Shown here: in pieces, positions 25,980 to 36,600 of the stretch | How positions within the stretch are numbered: position 1 is the stretch's first letter | Layout: each line of letters begins with the position of its first letter | Assembly: GCF_000024005.1 (NCBI RefSeq) | Contig: NC_013132.1 | Span: 6,194,001-6,258,000 of the forward strand | Direction of reading: 5' to 3' | DNA from: Chitinophaga pinensis DSM 2588 | GTDB taxonomy: Bacteria; Bacteroidota; Bacteroidia; Chitinophagales; Chitinophagaceae | DNA length: 64,000 bases | Position numbers and translations under genes: made by a program | The notes under the pieces: model-generated | Databases searched by the model: none | What the model saw: only the letters and a program-made list of their open reading frames with translations | Told to the model about the DNA's origin: nothing

Positions 25980-27869
25980 TTAATGGAATGGATTTTTTAC
26001 AATCTTCGGATTATTGTTCAGCACAGATTGATTGATCGCTGTATAGTAGTTCCCCAGCCGGAAAAAGCGGGGTGCTCTGAAACGGGGCGCTACCATCTTC
26101 ACAAATACATACTTGCCGTCTCTCGCAGCATCTCCCGGACGGATCACACGATAAGGATACAAGGCGTAGATCATCGCATCCGGACTGGAAGTACTGCCAT
26201 TCCATACCTTATCCGCCGTTCTCCAGCGTTTGAGATCCCATAAACGGTGATCTTCGAACGCCAGTTCTACCCTGCGCTCATTGCGGATCCGATCGATCGT
26301 CAGTGTCGTCAGACTATTAGGCCCAAAACCTGCTCTTTCGCGCAGTGCATTGATATAAAGCAGCGCATTGCCTGTCTGTCCCAGCTCAAATGCCGCCTCC
26401 CCCGCGTTCAGATAAATCTCTCCCAGACGGAACCATACCCACCATACATCACTCTGTACGCCACGGGTACTCGTCTTATCATTCGCATCGATAAACTTAC
26501 GCAGATAGAATCCTGTATTGGATACTTCCTGTATAGAGCGGTGCGGACCAGAAGTACCTGTCAGCAGTTTACCATCGCTGTAAGTGGTACCCAGATCGCT
26601 GCCCTCCACGATATCATAGGCATTACGACCCGCGTTCCATACAAGTACGCCCGCCTGAATAGATACCGGCAAACTCTTAAACGACGTACCCGGATAGATA
26701 ATCGTACCATACAGACGCGCATCTTTATTGCTGAAGATATCAGCTACATTGTTGTAGTAGATATAGTCTGTATTATCAGCAGTACGTGTCTTCAACGCCC
26801 CATTTGTTCCGTCTTTGTATTCATAAGCCTCCACCAGGTTCAGCGAAGGCACCACAGAAGAAGAGCCCAGGTTGTCCTCTCTGATACCACGGGCAATATT
26901 GTCATAAGAAAACACATGCTTGCGGGTGGGCAACAGGAAGTCTTTCACAAAGATCGCTTCCCTGTTATTCGCCTTCTTGGTCACCGCTTCATAGAAGTTT
27001 TCTCCCAGATCCGGATTGTTCTTATACAAAGCATAAGGACCACTGTTGATGATTTCTTTGGATGCATCCAGGGCTTTCTGATAATAGCCATTCGCCATAC
27101 CAGCGGGAATACCCACTTCTCCACCTGCAGTGGTAATAGGCGCGGCCATAAGACCGTTATACTTTGCCAGTGATCCCGCATATAACATCGCCCTGCTCTT
27201 TAATGCAAGTGCGGTGTATTTGTTGGCGCGGGTAGTACTACCGTCATTGCCGATCAGGTCTTTAATCGCATCTACTTCCGAAGCAATGAAATCATACACC
27301 TCCGATTCCTTTGCACGTGGTTGCTGAAGACTCTCCACATTACCGGAATAATCATACACCAGTTGTTTGGTTACAAGGGGTACGCCGCCTAACCGTTTTA
27401 CCAGGTTGAAATAATTCAATGCGCGCAGGAAACGTAATTCAGCGGAATATTGTTTCTTTGAAGCATCGGACAGCTTTATGCCATATTTCTCGATATTTTC
27501 CAACGCCAGGTTGATATCCCTGATGTAAGTGTAATTCCAGAGATACCAGCTGTCATAACCATAAGAAGTGATGTTATTGCGGCCATCTTCATTAGATTGA
27601 CCACTCCACATCCCCTCGTCATAGTTCGCCAGATTACGCCACTGAAAAAGCCGGCCATCGGCGCCTTCATTATTGACATCGGTCAACCCGCTCTCTGCAG
27701 GTATCCTGTCATAAAAATTCGCCAGCAATGCGACGATCTGTTTAGGATCATTCCATACCTGCTCGTCTGAGAGGATGGTGCGTGGTTCTCTGTCGAGCCA
27801 GTCTTTCATACAACTGGTCAGCAGGAACAGTCCCGTTGCCATCAGGCAGTATATATAAAGTCGTTTCAT
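25980..27869 (-). CDS. SusD/RagB family outer-membrane lipoprotein
   Basis: SusD proteins are lids that bind glycan or peptide over the SusC pore. This 629-residue protein starts MKRLYIYCLMATGLFLLTSC, with lipobox LTSC. It has the SusD-like N-terminal region (WNDPKQIVALLANFYDRI), TPR-like helices and the C-terminal RagB domain with LWDLKRWRTA. I start at ATG 27869; an in-frame ATG at 27890 would overlap the SusC stop. It is encoded directly after SusC and before the DUF3823 gene. Confidence 0.92.
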   Translation of the reverse strand: MKRLYIYCLMATGLFLLTSCMKDWLDREPRTILSDEQVWNDPKQIVALLANFYDRIPAESGLTDVNNEGADGRLFQWRNLANYDEGMWSGQSNEDGRNNITSYGYDSWYLWNYTYIRDINLALENIEKYGIKLSDASKKQYSAELRFLRALNYFNLVKRLGGVPLVTKQLVYDYSGNVESLQQPRAKESEVYDFIASEVDAIKDLIGNDGSTTRANKYTALALKSRAMLYAGSLAKYNGLMAAPITTAGGEVGIPAGMANGYYQKALDASKEIINSGPYALYKNNPDLGENFYEAVTKKANNREAIFVKDFLLPTRKHVFSYDNIARGIREDNLGSSSVVPSLNLVEAYEYKDGTNGALKTRTADNTDYIYYNNVADIFSNKDARLYGTIIYPGTSFKSLPVSIQAGVLVWNAGRNAYDIVEGSDLGTTYSDGKLLTGTSGPHRSIQEVSNTGFYLRKFIDANDKTSTRGVQSDVWWVWFRLGEIYLNAGEAAFELGQTGNALLYINALRERAGFGPNSLTTLTIDRIRNERRVELAFEDHRLWDLKRWRTADKVWNGSTSSPDAMIYALYPYRVIRPGDAARDGKYVFVKMVAPRFRAPRFFRLGNYYTAINQSVLNNNPKIVKNPFH

Positions 27870-27889
27870 GATTCGTGGATTAAGATGCA

Positions 27890-30800
27890 TTAAAAGGATA
27901 CGTTAAAACCAAAGTTGTACAGCCGTTGCTGCGGATATACCAGGCCATTGGAAGAACCAATCTCAGGATCTATCTCATACTCTTTCACGTTGTCTATAGA
28001 GAAGAGATTTGTGCCATTGGCATACACACGCAGTCCGGAAATACCAATCCTCTTGACAAACTCACGGGAGAAGTTGTAAGCCAGCTCCAGGTTTTTCAGT
28101 CGGATATACCTTACGTTGGTGATCCAGAAATCGTTTACAGCGTAATTCACATGAGTAGTATTATCCTTTCTGATAGCAGGGTATTTGCCACTTACCCATT
28201 TGCTGTCTGCATTATAAGGATCTTCTCTATGCCAGCGGTCTGTCAGCATATAGGCAGGAGACGAACCATTATTCTGGAAAGGATAACGCAGCTCCCAGTC
28301 ACGCAGGAAAGACTGCATTGCAGCTCCTGCAAAATCAAAGCGCAGAGAGATCCCTTTCCAGGATACACTACTGTTGATACCAAAGCTGACATAAGGCTGC
28401 GCACCCTGCGCATAACCGATAGGACGCTGGTCCTGTCCATTGATGATCTTATCGCCGTTGACGTCTTCATACATAAAATCGCCCGGTAATTCGGTACGGT
28501 TACCCTGTCCGTCATTGTCGATACCATAGTTTTTAATCTGCTCTTCCGACTCAAAACGGCCCGTCACATGATACCCCCAGGTGATATTCGACCAGCGGTC
28601 TTCAATAGAGTTTCGGTATTTATCCCATGCATTACCAAAACGCGGTTTATAAGTACTGACGCTTCTCAGTCGTGCATAGGTGGCATTCACGCCGATGGAA
28701 TAACGCACATCTCCGGAAGTACCGGTATAAGTCACCATACCTTCGATACCACGTGTTGCATCTTTATTGAGGTTGGCATTCGGCAGCGAATAGCCCACTT
28801 CACTAGGCAACAATACGTCATAACGGGCTGCTGGCAGTCCTGAGCGACGGCGTTCAAACACATCCAGTTGTCCGCTTACACTGTTGTTCAGGAGCGTAAA
28901 GTCAAGACCTAGGTTGAAGTTTTTATTCTTCACCCAGGATAGTTCTGTTACCGGTAAACCACGTGGTCGCAAACCAATTACATAACTACCATTCATTACA
29001 GCGCCTCCCTGGTTGAAATTATAACCGGCGAGATAGTCAAATGCATTTGGTGCATTCCCGTTGGAGAAACCGATCTCGCTACCCGTTTCACCATAGGAAG
29101 CTCTCAGTTTAAGGTCATTCAGCACATTACCGAACTTCCCTTTCAGCCAGGATTCTTCGGAGACCCTCCAACCGAGTGATACGCCCGGGAAGAAGCCCCA
29201 GCGTTTACCCGCAGCGTAGAGGTAGGAACCATCATAACGACCAAGTATTTCCAGCAGGTATTTGGATTTATAGTCATAGTTGATCCTGCCGATATAACCT
29301 GCTCTGGCTTCCAGGTTCCACTCATCTGAGAGATAGTCCTGTTCAACCAGGTACTGTACAGGCACATAGTTGTTCGTAGGGATGGTATGCACCACATAGT
29401 ATGAGTTTTCATAGTCCGACAACTCATATGCTGCAATAGCGGAAACATTATGGTTCTTGAATTTACGCGCATAGCTCAGCTGAAACTGTGCATAACGGGA
29501 AATAACATTTCGCTTATGTCTTTCACGCCATGGATTCTGATTACCAAAGCCTGGTTCGGTAAAATAGCTGTCTGTGTTCGCATCGTATTTATACGCGTTC
29601 CAGGTATACTCAAAGCCGTCAAACTCCTCGTTGAGATAGTTGTAGGAGTATACGCCTTTCAGGCTCAGACCGAAATCAAAATCATACTGCGCATTCAGAT
29701 TGACGTTCATCCCTCTCCACCATTCGTCCAGGTAACCGGTCACGTCATCTCTGTAAGTCACAGGGTTAACGTTTACGTTATGCGTCTGATGAATATAATT
29801 GGGATTATCATTCGCGTAAGGGCTTTCCGTAGGCCACATACTGAAGATGCTCAGGAAGGGATTGAAATAGTCATCCAGACCGGGTACACCTACGTTATGA
29901 CGTTTTTCAAGACGGCCACTGATCTGTGTACCGACTTTTAATCCTTTCGCCAGACTAGCCTCCAGGTTGGCCTGCAGATTGGTACGCTCATAGGTAAAGT
30001 CTTTCACGAGCGCGTCCTGACTCAGTCTGCTGACAGACATATAATAACTGGTACGCTGTGAACCACCGGAAGCATTCGCACTGATGTAGTTCTGAGGTAC
30101 ATTAGGGCGGAGTACTTCCTTGTAGTAGTCATAACTCTTATAACCTTTCTCCGTTCCGGCTTCCCATTTCGAAAGTTCGCCGGGCGTATACAGCAATGAC
30201 GGATCACGGCCGAGATTCTGTTCTGACTCTACAAGTGCGCGCACATATTGTCCGGCATTCGCCGGATATGGGTAACGCGTAAAGTTCTGGAAACCGTAAT
30301 AACCAGACAGGTTAATACGCGGTTGTTCATTCTTCGTTCCTTTTTTGGTAGTAACGAGTACCACGCCATTACTGGCGCGCAAACCATAAATGGAAGCAGA
30401 AGCATCTTTCAGGATGGTGATGCTTTCAATATCCTCCAGACCTAGTGTATTGAAGATATCCTGTCCGGAGCCGGTGGTTAATCCGAAGGCGGATGTAGCC
30501 GTATTACCTGTATAAGGCACCCCATCGATAACGAAGAGCGGCGTACCCAGGTTACGGATCTGAAGATTGGTACCATTACCCGGACGGGAATCGGTGGCAC
30601 GGGCCGTTATACCCGGCATTTTACCCACGAGGGCAGCCGACGTGGTCGTAGCAGGTGTTCGTACGAGATCGTCCGATTTAAGGGTACTAACGGCGCCTGT
30701 AACGGAGGCCTTTCGTTGCGTACCATAACCTACCACGACAATGTCTGTCAGATTACTGGCCTGTGAGGAGACAGTGATCTGCAATTTTGCTTCCCTTCCC

Positions 30801-31057
30801 AGTACAAGCTCCTTGGTCTGGAAACCTACGATGCTGACGGTAATAACAGCGCCGGGCGTGGCCTGAATGGAAAACGAACCATCATTCTTCGTGACCACTC
30901 CTTTGTTACTGTTCCTCACTGATACGGTGGCGCCCGGAATGGGAATGCCTGTGGAATCTGTTACTGTTCCTGAGTAAGTAACGTTGTTTGTCTGCTGCGA
31001 AAAGCCTTGGAGGAAAGCAAATAGCAACAGCACTACGAGTACGTAGAGCGTTTTCAT
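27890..31057 (-). CDS. SusC/RagA family TonB-linked outer-membrane transporter
   Basis: The 1055-residue protein has a signal peptide ending near GFSQQ, a carboxypeptidase-D-regulatory-like domain (about 28-100), a plug domain starting with the SusC signature LTDIVVVGYGTQRKASVTGA, and a long beta barrel ending in FGFNVSF, with the terminal aromatic residue used for barrel assembly. It lacks the extra STN domain of sigma-regulated members. It imports oligosaccharides using TonB energy together with the SusD partner. No hydrolase is encoded in the same run; the nearest is the predicted GH87 gene 2.6 kb away on the other strand. Confidence 0.94.
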   Translation of the reverse strand: MKTLYVLVVLLLFAFLQGFSQQTNNVTYSGTVTDSTGIPIPGATVSVRNSNKGVVTKNDGSFSIQATPGAVITVSIVGFQTKELVLGREAKLQITVSSQASNLTDIVVVGYGTQRKASVTGAVSTLKSDDLVRTPATTTSAALVGKMPGITARATDSRPGNGTNLQIRNLGTPLFVIDGVPYTGNTATSAFGLTTGSGQDIFNTLGLEDIESITILKDASASIYGLRASNGVVLVTTKKGTKNEQPRINLSGYYGFQNFTRYPYPANAGQYVRALVESEQNLGRDPSLLYTPGELSKWEAGTEKGYKSYDYYKEVLRPNVPQNYISANASGGSQRTSYYMSVSRLSQDALVKDFTYERTNLQANLEASLAKGLKVGTQISGRLEKRHNVGVPGLDDYFNPFLSIFSMWPTESPYANDNPNYIHQTHNVNVNPVTYRDDVTGYLDEWWRGMNVNLNAQYDFDFGLSLKGVYSYNYLNEEFDGFEYTWNAYKYDANTDSYFTEPGFGNQNPWRERHKRNVISRYAQFQLSYARKFKNHNVSAIAAYELSDYENSYYVVHTIPTNNYVPVQYLVEQDYLSDEWNLEARAGYIGRINYDYKSKYLLEILGRYDGSYLYAAGKRWGFFPGVSLGWRVSEESWLKGKFGNVLNDLKLRASYGETGSEIGFSNGNAPNAFDYLAGYNFNQGGAVMNGSYVIGLRPRGLPVTELSWVKNKNFNLGLDFTLLNNSVSGQLDVFERRRSGLPAARYDVLLPSEVGYSLPNANLNKDATRGIEGMVTYTGTSGDVRYSIGVNATYARLRSVSTYKPRFGNAWDKYRNSIEDRWSNITWGYHVTGRFESEEQIKNYGIDNDGQGNRTELPGDFMYEDVNGDKIINGQDQRPIGYAQGAQPYVSFGINSSVSWKGISLRFDFAGAAMQSFLRDWELRYPFQNNGSSPAYMLTDRWHREDPYNADSKWVSGKYPAIRKDNTTHVNYAVNDFWITNVRYIRLKNLELAYNFSREFVKRIGISGLRVYANGTNLFSIDNVKEYEIDPEIGSSNGLVYPQQRLYNFGFNVSF

Positions 31058-31423
31058 AACGTTGGGTTTAGTTGTGTGTTTTTTTCGAGGTTTGTTAATT
31101 GCGCTACAGTTCCTGGCCGGTCAGTACCTCCGGCGTTTTTCATGCTAACGGTGAAATTCAGAAATGAATATAATATAAATGTCAAACATACAGTTATTTA
31201 TTTTCAGACTTTTTTATAGGATAGAGAAGCGGCATGACAGCAGTGATTCTTTTCGATATTCGTCAATCAATGTTCGTATCATGTTTGTTATTATCTGATA
31301 CACAGATCAGCATATTAAAGAATGACGAAAACTGATACGACGCCTATCATATGATGGTCAAATCAGCACATCGGGGATCATGAATTCTTTGCCGTATATT
31401 TATGGATAACCAGATATATCTTT
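31058..31423. other. Intergenic region upstream of SusC, with candidate promoter
   Basis: In this 366-base divergent gap the minus strand carries TATGTTTG (31190-31183), a perfect match to TAnnTTTG, giving a leader of about 120 bases for SusC. I see no matching upstream box at the usual distance. A hairpin-like CCGG-rich segment (CTGGCCGGTCAG, CCTCCGG) lies at 31110-31135. No open frame of note is present. Confidence 0.4.
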
Positions 31424-32188
31424 ATGGCAAAACAAACCTCGCTGATCACCTTCACCGGCAAACTCGGTAACATGATTGGCTATCAAAGAAAGAACCATTA
31501 CTTCCTGCGTAGTGCACCGGATACAGTCCGGCAAACGGAAAATACCCGGCGTGCAGCGAAACGCTTCGGCTCCGCAAGTAAAAAAGGCGCGCTCATCCGT
31601 CACGCTTTTTGTGGGCAAATGGAGGGGGATATAGACGGAACACACGTCAACCGTCTTACTAAGGCATTCATCATGAATGGGAGAAATCATGAGGCTGCAC
31701 TCAAGGGTTTCCGCTTCAATCAGTATACGGGCATTGACCACTTCTTTTCAATAGCGCCTGCATGTTCACCGGAAGGAGTCGTACATATTCCTGCACAGCT
31801 ACTGCCGGTGATTAAAGGCAGCACAGCGCTTGAAGTAAAAGTGATCACTGCTACCGTCAGCTTCGGTACACAGCGTATTATACATACTAATATACATATT
31901 CTGACGCTGAATCCCGGTGAATATTTTGCAGGTGCATTCTTTAAGATAGACCAGAGTAGTACAGGTATATCAGTGGTAACAATACAAGTGAGAGCGCTTC
32001 GGGAGGGAATACCTTCCTACAGTAAAAAACACATGGCTGCGGATATTATCGCAGTGATCACACCTGAAAGAGAGTATACTTCTGATAAAGCTGCTTATGT
32101 ACAACAGCACTTTTCACATAACTTATCTGAGGTTCATTTTACGAATGCTCATTTGCATCAGTCACCTGTATTTATTCAAAGAGAATAG
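31424..32188 (+). CDS. Uncharacterised Bacteroidota protein (GKLGNMIGYQRK family)
   Basis: The 254-residue protein begins with a short beta/turn motif ITFTGKLGNMIGYQRKNHYF followed by LRSAPD and a basic helix (RRAAKRFGSASKKGALIRHAF). The opening resembles the Gly-rich start of DUF6266-type proteins in the same phylum, but the rest differs. The C-terminal two thirds look beta-rich. No signal peptide or catalytic motif is seen. It is monocistronic, divergent from SusC. Function unknown. Confidence 0.7.
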   Translation: MAKQTSLITFTGKLGNMIGYQRKNHYFLRSAPDTVRQTENTRRAAKRFGSASKKGALIRHAFCGQMEGDIDGTHVNRLTKAFIMNGRNHEAALKGFRFNQYTGIDHFFSIAPACSPEGVVHIPAQLLPVIKGSTALEVKVITATVSFGTQRIIHTNIHILTLNPGEYFAGAFFKIDQSSTGISVVTIQVRALREGIPSYSKKHMAADIIAVITPEREYTSDKAAYVQQHFSHNLSEVHFTNAHLHQSPVFIQRE

Positions 32189-32451
32189 ATAATACGCTAC
32201 CTGAAAGATATAAAATGGTTATTAAGATAGATTGTCGTTTTTGTTTATTGAATGCCCGGTTTCCCGGATGCCTGCGGAGCTTTACCGCAGCGGAGCGTGC
32301 ATTCCCTCCTGCCCCGTCATACAGGAATACTATTAATAATTGCACACATTGATCTAAAGAGAATCAATTCGCGATCAAGTCCACGTATACGTCGGGTATG
32401 TAGCGGCGATACATCCTGTTTATCTGCTATAAACAGGATATTTAACAAACG

Positions 32452-32874
32452 TCAGACTGGCGTCGACGTCTTCATCACATAAAATGCAGTGATCAGGTTT
32501 TTGAATTCTTCTTCGGTATATCCCTCTTTCACATGCACCTGGCGTACACATTTCTTTCCCTCAAATACGTTCAGTATAGCGTCCTTCGCCTCACCTGTCG
32601 ACCCTGAATGAATCAGTTCCAGCCAGATGTCCTGTACATGATAGCTGACAACATTCCTGATCAGTAACTTAGCGCCTGTCAACACAAGCATATTGTCTTC
32701 CAGCACAATAGAATAAGTCTTTTGCTGTCTGCTGGCAATAGTCAGCAAGATCAGAAACGCCAGGAAAAATACCCATACCCCATCACGGGAATAACAGAAC
32801 ATCACCAATGCGATCAGCCCAATGCCCACTCTCATCCAATGCTGTACAATATTATACTCAGTACCAAGCTTCAT
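32452..32874 (-). CDS. Small membrane protein, tandem paralogue B
   Basis: The 140-residue protein has two hydrophobic segments near its N-terminus (about 14-55) and a soluble beta-type domain after them, in the manner of bacterial PH-like membrane proteins. It is clearly similar to the next gene upstream: both share a strand with 'I.LE..' and the ends VRQVHVKEGYTEEEFKNLI and IHQVYANRGFEEADFRRLI line up. Function unknown. The two genes are separated only by an A/T-rich repeat. Confidence 0.7.
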   Translation of the reverse strand: MKLGTEYNIVQHWMRVGIGLIALVMFCYSRDGVWVFFLAFLILLTIASRQQKTYSIVLEDNMLVLTGAKLLIRNVVSYHVQDIWLELIHSGSTGEAKDAILNVFEGKKCVRQVHVKEGYTEEEFKNLITAFYVMKTSTPV

Positions 32875-32924
32875 TTAATTCTTAATTTTTAATTCTTAAT
32901 TCCTAATTCCTAATTCCTAATTAT
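32875..32924. repeat. A/T-rich intergenic repeat, single arm
   Basis: About seven units of AATTCTT, AATTTTT and AATTCCT fill the whole gap between the tandem membrane paralogues and run into the stop of the upstream one at 32917. No inverted partner lies nearby. Confidence 0.7.
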
Positions 32925-33345
32925 TCACCCCCTGTCCGGCAATCTTAAATTTCTCCAGTTTAACGATCAGCCGCCTGAAATCAGCTTCCTCAAATCCACG
33001 GTTGGCATACACCTGATGTATACATTTCGTTCCATTGAAGATATGCAGGATCGCCTCTTCAGGATTTTCCTCCCCACCAGGATAAACCACCTCCAGTCTG
33101 ATATGCTGGATGTCCCTGCTGGTCGTCCGCTGAATAAAGAACTTGAACCAGGTAATAGTGATCCTTTCTTTATCCAGACGAATGGTAAAGATAAATGGTC
33201 TGACGCCGATCAGCCACACTGTCAATGCGATATAAGTAAACAACACCCAGGGACTATATTCCAAAAATGTCATCGCCGCAAGAAACAGGCCCCACACTCC
33301 TAACAAGACATATCCGATCTGGGAGAAACGAGCTTTAATTTCCAT
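32917..33345 (-). CDS. Small membrane protein, tandem paralogue A
   Basis: The 142-residue protein MEIKARFSQIGYVLLGVWGL and onward has two membrane segments (about 11-28 and 33-50) and a soluble C-terminal domain like its neighbour. The shared pattern suggests a tandem duplication. No known family is recognised with confidence; a PH-like membrane domain is possible. Confidence 0.7.
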   Translation of the reverse strand: MEIKARFSQIGYVLLGVWGLFLAAMTFLEYSPWVLFTYIALTVWLIGVRPFIFTIRLDKERITITWFKFFIQRTTSRDIQHIRLEVVYPGGEENPEEAILHIFNGTKCIHQVYANRGFEEADFRRLIVKLEKFKIAGQGVNN

Positions 33346-33679
33346 GGTATAGGTATTTCATAGGTAGCGCTAAATTAAACAAAATATCCGGCCAAAAAAT
33401 GACATGAAATACCTGGGAAAACATCAGACTGATGAAGGCAGTCCCCCTCCAGAACACCTATATCAATGAAGGTAGTTATATATCTGCAGCCTACTGATAA
33501 TGAGAAAATTAAAGAAGAAGACCTGCTTGCAACCGCCCGTATTTTCTATATTTTCTCCGTACTACTTGCCCATTTCAGCCGACTTCTTTTCCTTTGAGAT
33601 ACCACGGATGAAAATATTACCACGTTGTTGAAAATGAGAGGCCCCTGGAAAACACTCCTGTCTCTAAATACCTACCATA
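33346..33679. other. Intergenic region with an 11-base inverted repeat
   Basis: AGGTATTTCAT (33351-33361) and ATGAAATACCT (33404-33414) are perfect inverted copies with 42 bases between them. The region is the divergent gap between the membrane paralogues and the GH87-like gene. No clean promoter box was found, and no coding region beyond short frames. Confidence 0.4.
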
Positions 33680-36600
33680 ATGAGAAAACCCGTTTCTTTT
33701 CCCTCGAAAGCGGAACATTCCGCGTCAATTACGCAGGCTGGTCCTGCCCGGCTCAGGTACCTGAGGAAAATTCCTTGCTGGTACCGTACGATATGCTTTT
33801 TACTGTTACTGATGCAAAGTAGCGTACTGCTGGCGCAAAGCGATGGCTTACCTCGCGGCGCATACCAGATGCCTTACACCCGTTATGAAGCAGAAAATGC
33901 AGCCTTAGACGGAGGTGCAGCCCTGGAGCAATCACCTCAGTTCATTCAGACACAAATCGCCTCCGAAGCATCTGACCAGAAGTATGTCAGTCTCGCTACA
34001 AATGGCGCAGGTGTTGAATGGACCCTTACGCAGCCCGCACAAGGGGTGAACCTGCGTTTCACCATGCCTGATGACAATACAGGCGCAGGCCGTACCGGTA
34101 GCCTCGGTTTGTATGTCAATGGCGTTAAAGTACGTACGATCAACCTTTCCTCCTACTGGGCCTACCAGTACTTCCCGGCTGCCGACCCAGTGCAGACGCC
34201 CGGAGGAAAAACCTTCATGCGTTTTGATGAAGTCCATTTCCGGCTCGATGCGCCCATGAATGCAGGCGACAAACTCAGCATCCGCAAAGACAACAACGAC
34301 GCCATTACTTATGGTATCGACTTTGTGGAAGTAGAAGCTGTCCCTGCAGCCTTGCCGCTACCAGCCAATTTCCTGTCTGTTGCAGATTATGGCGCTACCG
34401 CCAACGACCAGACAGACGACTTTGCGGCGTTCAATACCTGTATCGCCGCAGCGGCTTCACAGGGTAAACACGTGTATATCCCGGCAGGTCGTTTCCTGTT
34501 GAGCGATAAACTGGCCCTGAATGTCAGCAACATGAAAATCCAGGGCGCAGGCATCTGGTACACAGACGTTAATTTCTCCACCGACAAACAATTTTATGGC
34601 GGCTTTATGGGCCGTGCCAGCAATGTAGAGATCTCTAATTTTACACTCAGTACAATCAACAATGACCGGCTGAAATACGACGAATCCAATCCGAGACTCC
34701 CTGGTGAAATGTACAAAACCTATAAAGGTTTTATGGGTACTTATGGCACCGGCTCCCGTATACACGATATATGGGTGGAGCACTTCGAATGCGGTTTCTG
34801 GATAGCTGGTTACGATCCCCCTTATCCGATCGACATCACTAACAACCTGGTTATTTCCAGATGTCGTATCCGCAACAACTATGCAGACGGTGTAAACTTC
34901 TGTCAGGGTACTTCGAACTCCGTAGTGGAACAATCCAGCGTACGGAATAACGGTGATGATGGTCTGGCCGTATGGCCTGCCAACGCAGCAGGCAATAACG
35001 CTACCTGTCGTAACAACATCTTCCGGTACAATACCATCGAAAACAACTGGCGCGCAGGCAGTATCGCCCTGTTCGGCGGTACCGGACATGAGATCCATCA
35101 CAACCTGATCAAAGACGGCGTGGGCGGTTCCGCAATCCGTTTTACCAACGACTTCCCCGGCTTTACGTTTGAATATCCTGGTGATCTTATCAAAGTATAT
35201 GAAAACACCATGATCGGTTGTGGCACGAGCTATGACCTGTGGGACCAGAAAAGAGGTGCGATCGAATTCTATGCAGGCGGTACCGGTATTTTCAACATGC
35301 AATTTGACAACAATACCATTCTGCGCTCGCAACGCGACGGTATCCAGATCTACGGCAATAATCTGCATCACCTCGTATTCAATAACACCACCATCGACGG
35401 TACCGGCCTCGATCCTGTTGTAAGAGATGTGCCTTCTGACGTATACGGCGGTTTCGGACTATATGTCCAGGCAGGATCGCAGACGGCCACATTCAACAAC
35501 CTGACAGTCACCAATGCTGAATCAGGCGCGTACCTTAACCGGAATAACAGCTTCCAGCTGATCATCCAGAACATCAACATTCCCGTATCAGGCGTGAATA
35601 TCAAACCGGCGAATGATACCACCCTCACAGAAGGCCAGGTATTGCAGCTGTCAGCTGATATCATCCCTGCTGATGCGACCAACAAAAACGTCACCTGGAA
35701 TAGTTCTAATCCTTCTGTAGCAACAGTAGACGCCAGCGGTAAAGTGACCACTGTAGGTATCGGTACAGCCAATATCACTGTGACTACGGCCAGCGGTAAT
35801 TTCACCGCTACGCGTAAAGTAACAATACTACCCGGCGTGAATATCACTGCGACTTTACCGAATGCAGCTGAAGGCGGCGCAGCAGGCAGATTTACAGTCA
35901 GCACCTCTTCCCTGTCACAAAGCATTAATGTGAAATATGCGGTATCCGGTACCGCCAGCGCCAATGATTACAATGCCAACCCTCCACTGAGTGGCACAAT
36001 CACACTAACGCCGGCACAACCATCCGCAGTCATCAACATTACAACAGTGGATGACGCCGTGTTTGAAGGTCCGGAAACATTACGCCTGACCTTAAAACCG
36101 GATGCTTCCTATAAACTGGGCGGTGATACCATCGCCACCATTACGATTGCCGATAACGATAATCCTCCTTGCATATCACCTGTCATCGCACAGGTATCCG
36201 GTACGGCCCCTGTCATTGACAATACAATCGATGCAGCATGGTCTATTGCTCCGGTGAGGAATATCAGCAATGTCATATTAGGTGGACTACCTTCCGATTA
36301 TGCTGGTAAATGGAGAGCCATGTATGATAATACCAACCTCTATCTGTTGATAGAAGTCAATGATGCAACCCGCATTTCCGACTCTGGCGCCAGCTGGTGG
36401 GAAGATGATGTTGTAGAAATATTCCTGGACGGCGACAACAGTAAAGGAAGTGCCTACGATGGAGCAAACGACTTCCAGCTGGGCTTCCGTTGGAATGACA
36501 ATGTAGTACACACCGGCTCCAATTCTGCAACGAGAACAACAGGTATCAACTTCAGACAATATACCACTGCAACCGGTTATAACCTGGAAGTGGCTATTCC

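Noticed and set aside
26247..27173. Open frame of 308 codons on the plus strand
   Set aside because: It is antisense to the SusD gene and its product is Arg/Ile/Cys-rich without family features; a shadow of codon use.
28568..28843. Plus-strand frames within the SusC gene
   Set aside because: Antisense to a full-length SusC barrel with conserved motifs.
33625..33822. Short plus-strand frame overlapping the start of the GH87-like gene
   Set aside because: Its second half is in the coding region of the large gene in another frame and the product shows no motif.
34457..35371. Open frame of 304 codons on the minus strand
   Set aside because: It lies wholly inside the GH87-like gene, whose domains and T9SS end are clear; the minus frame has no recognisable motif.
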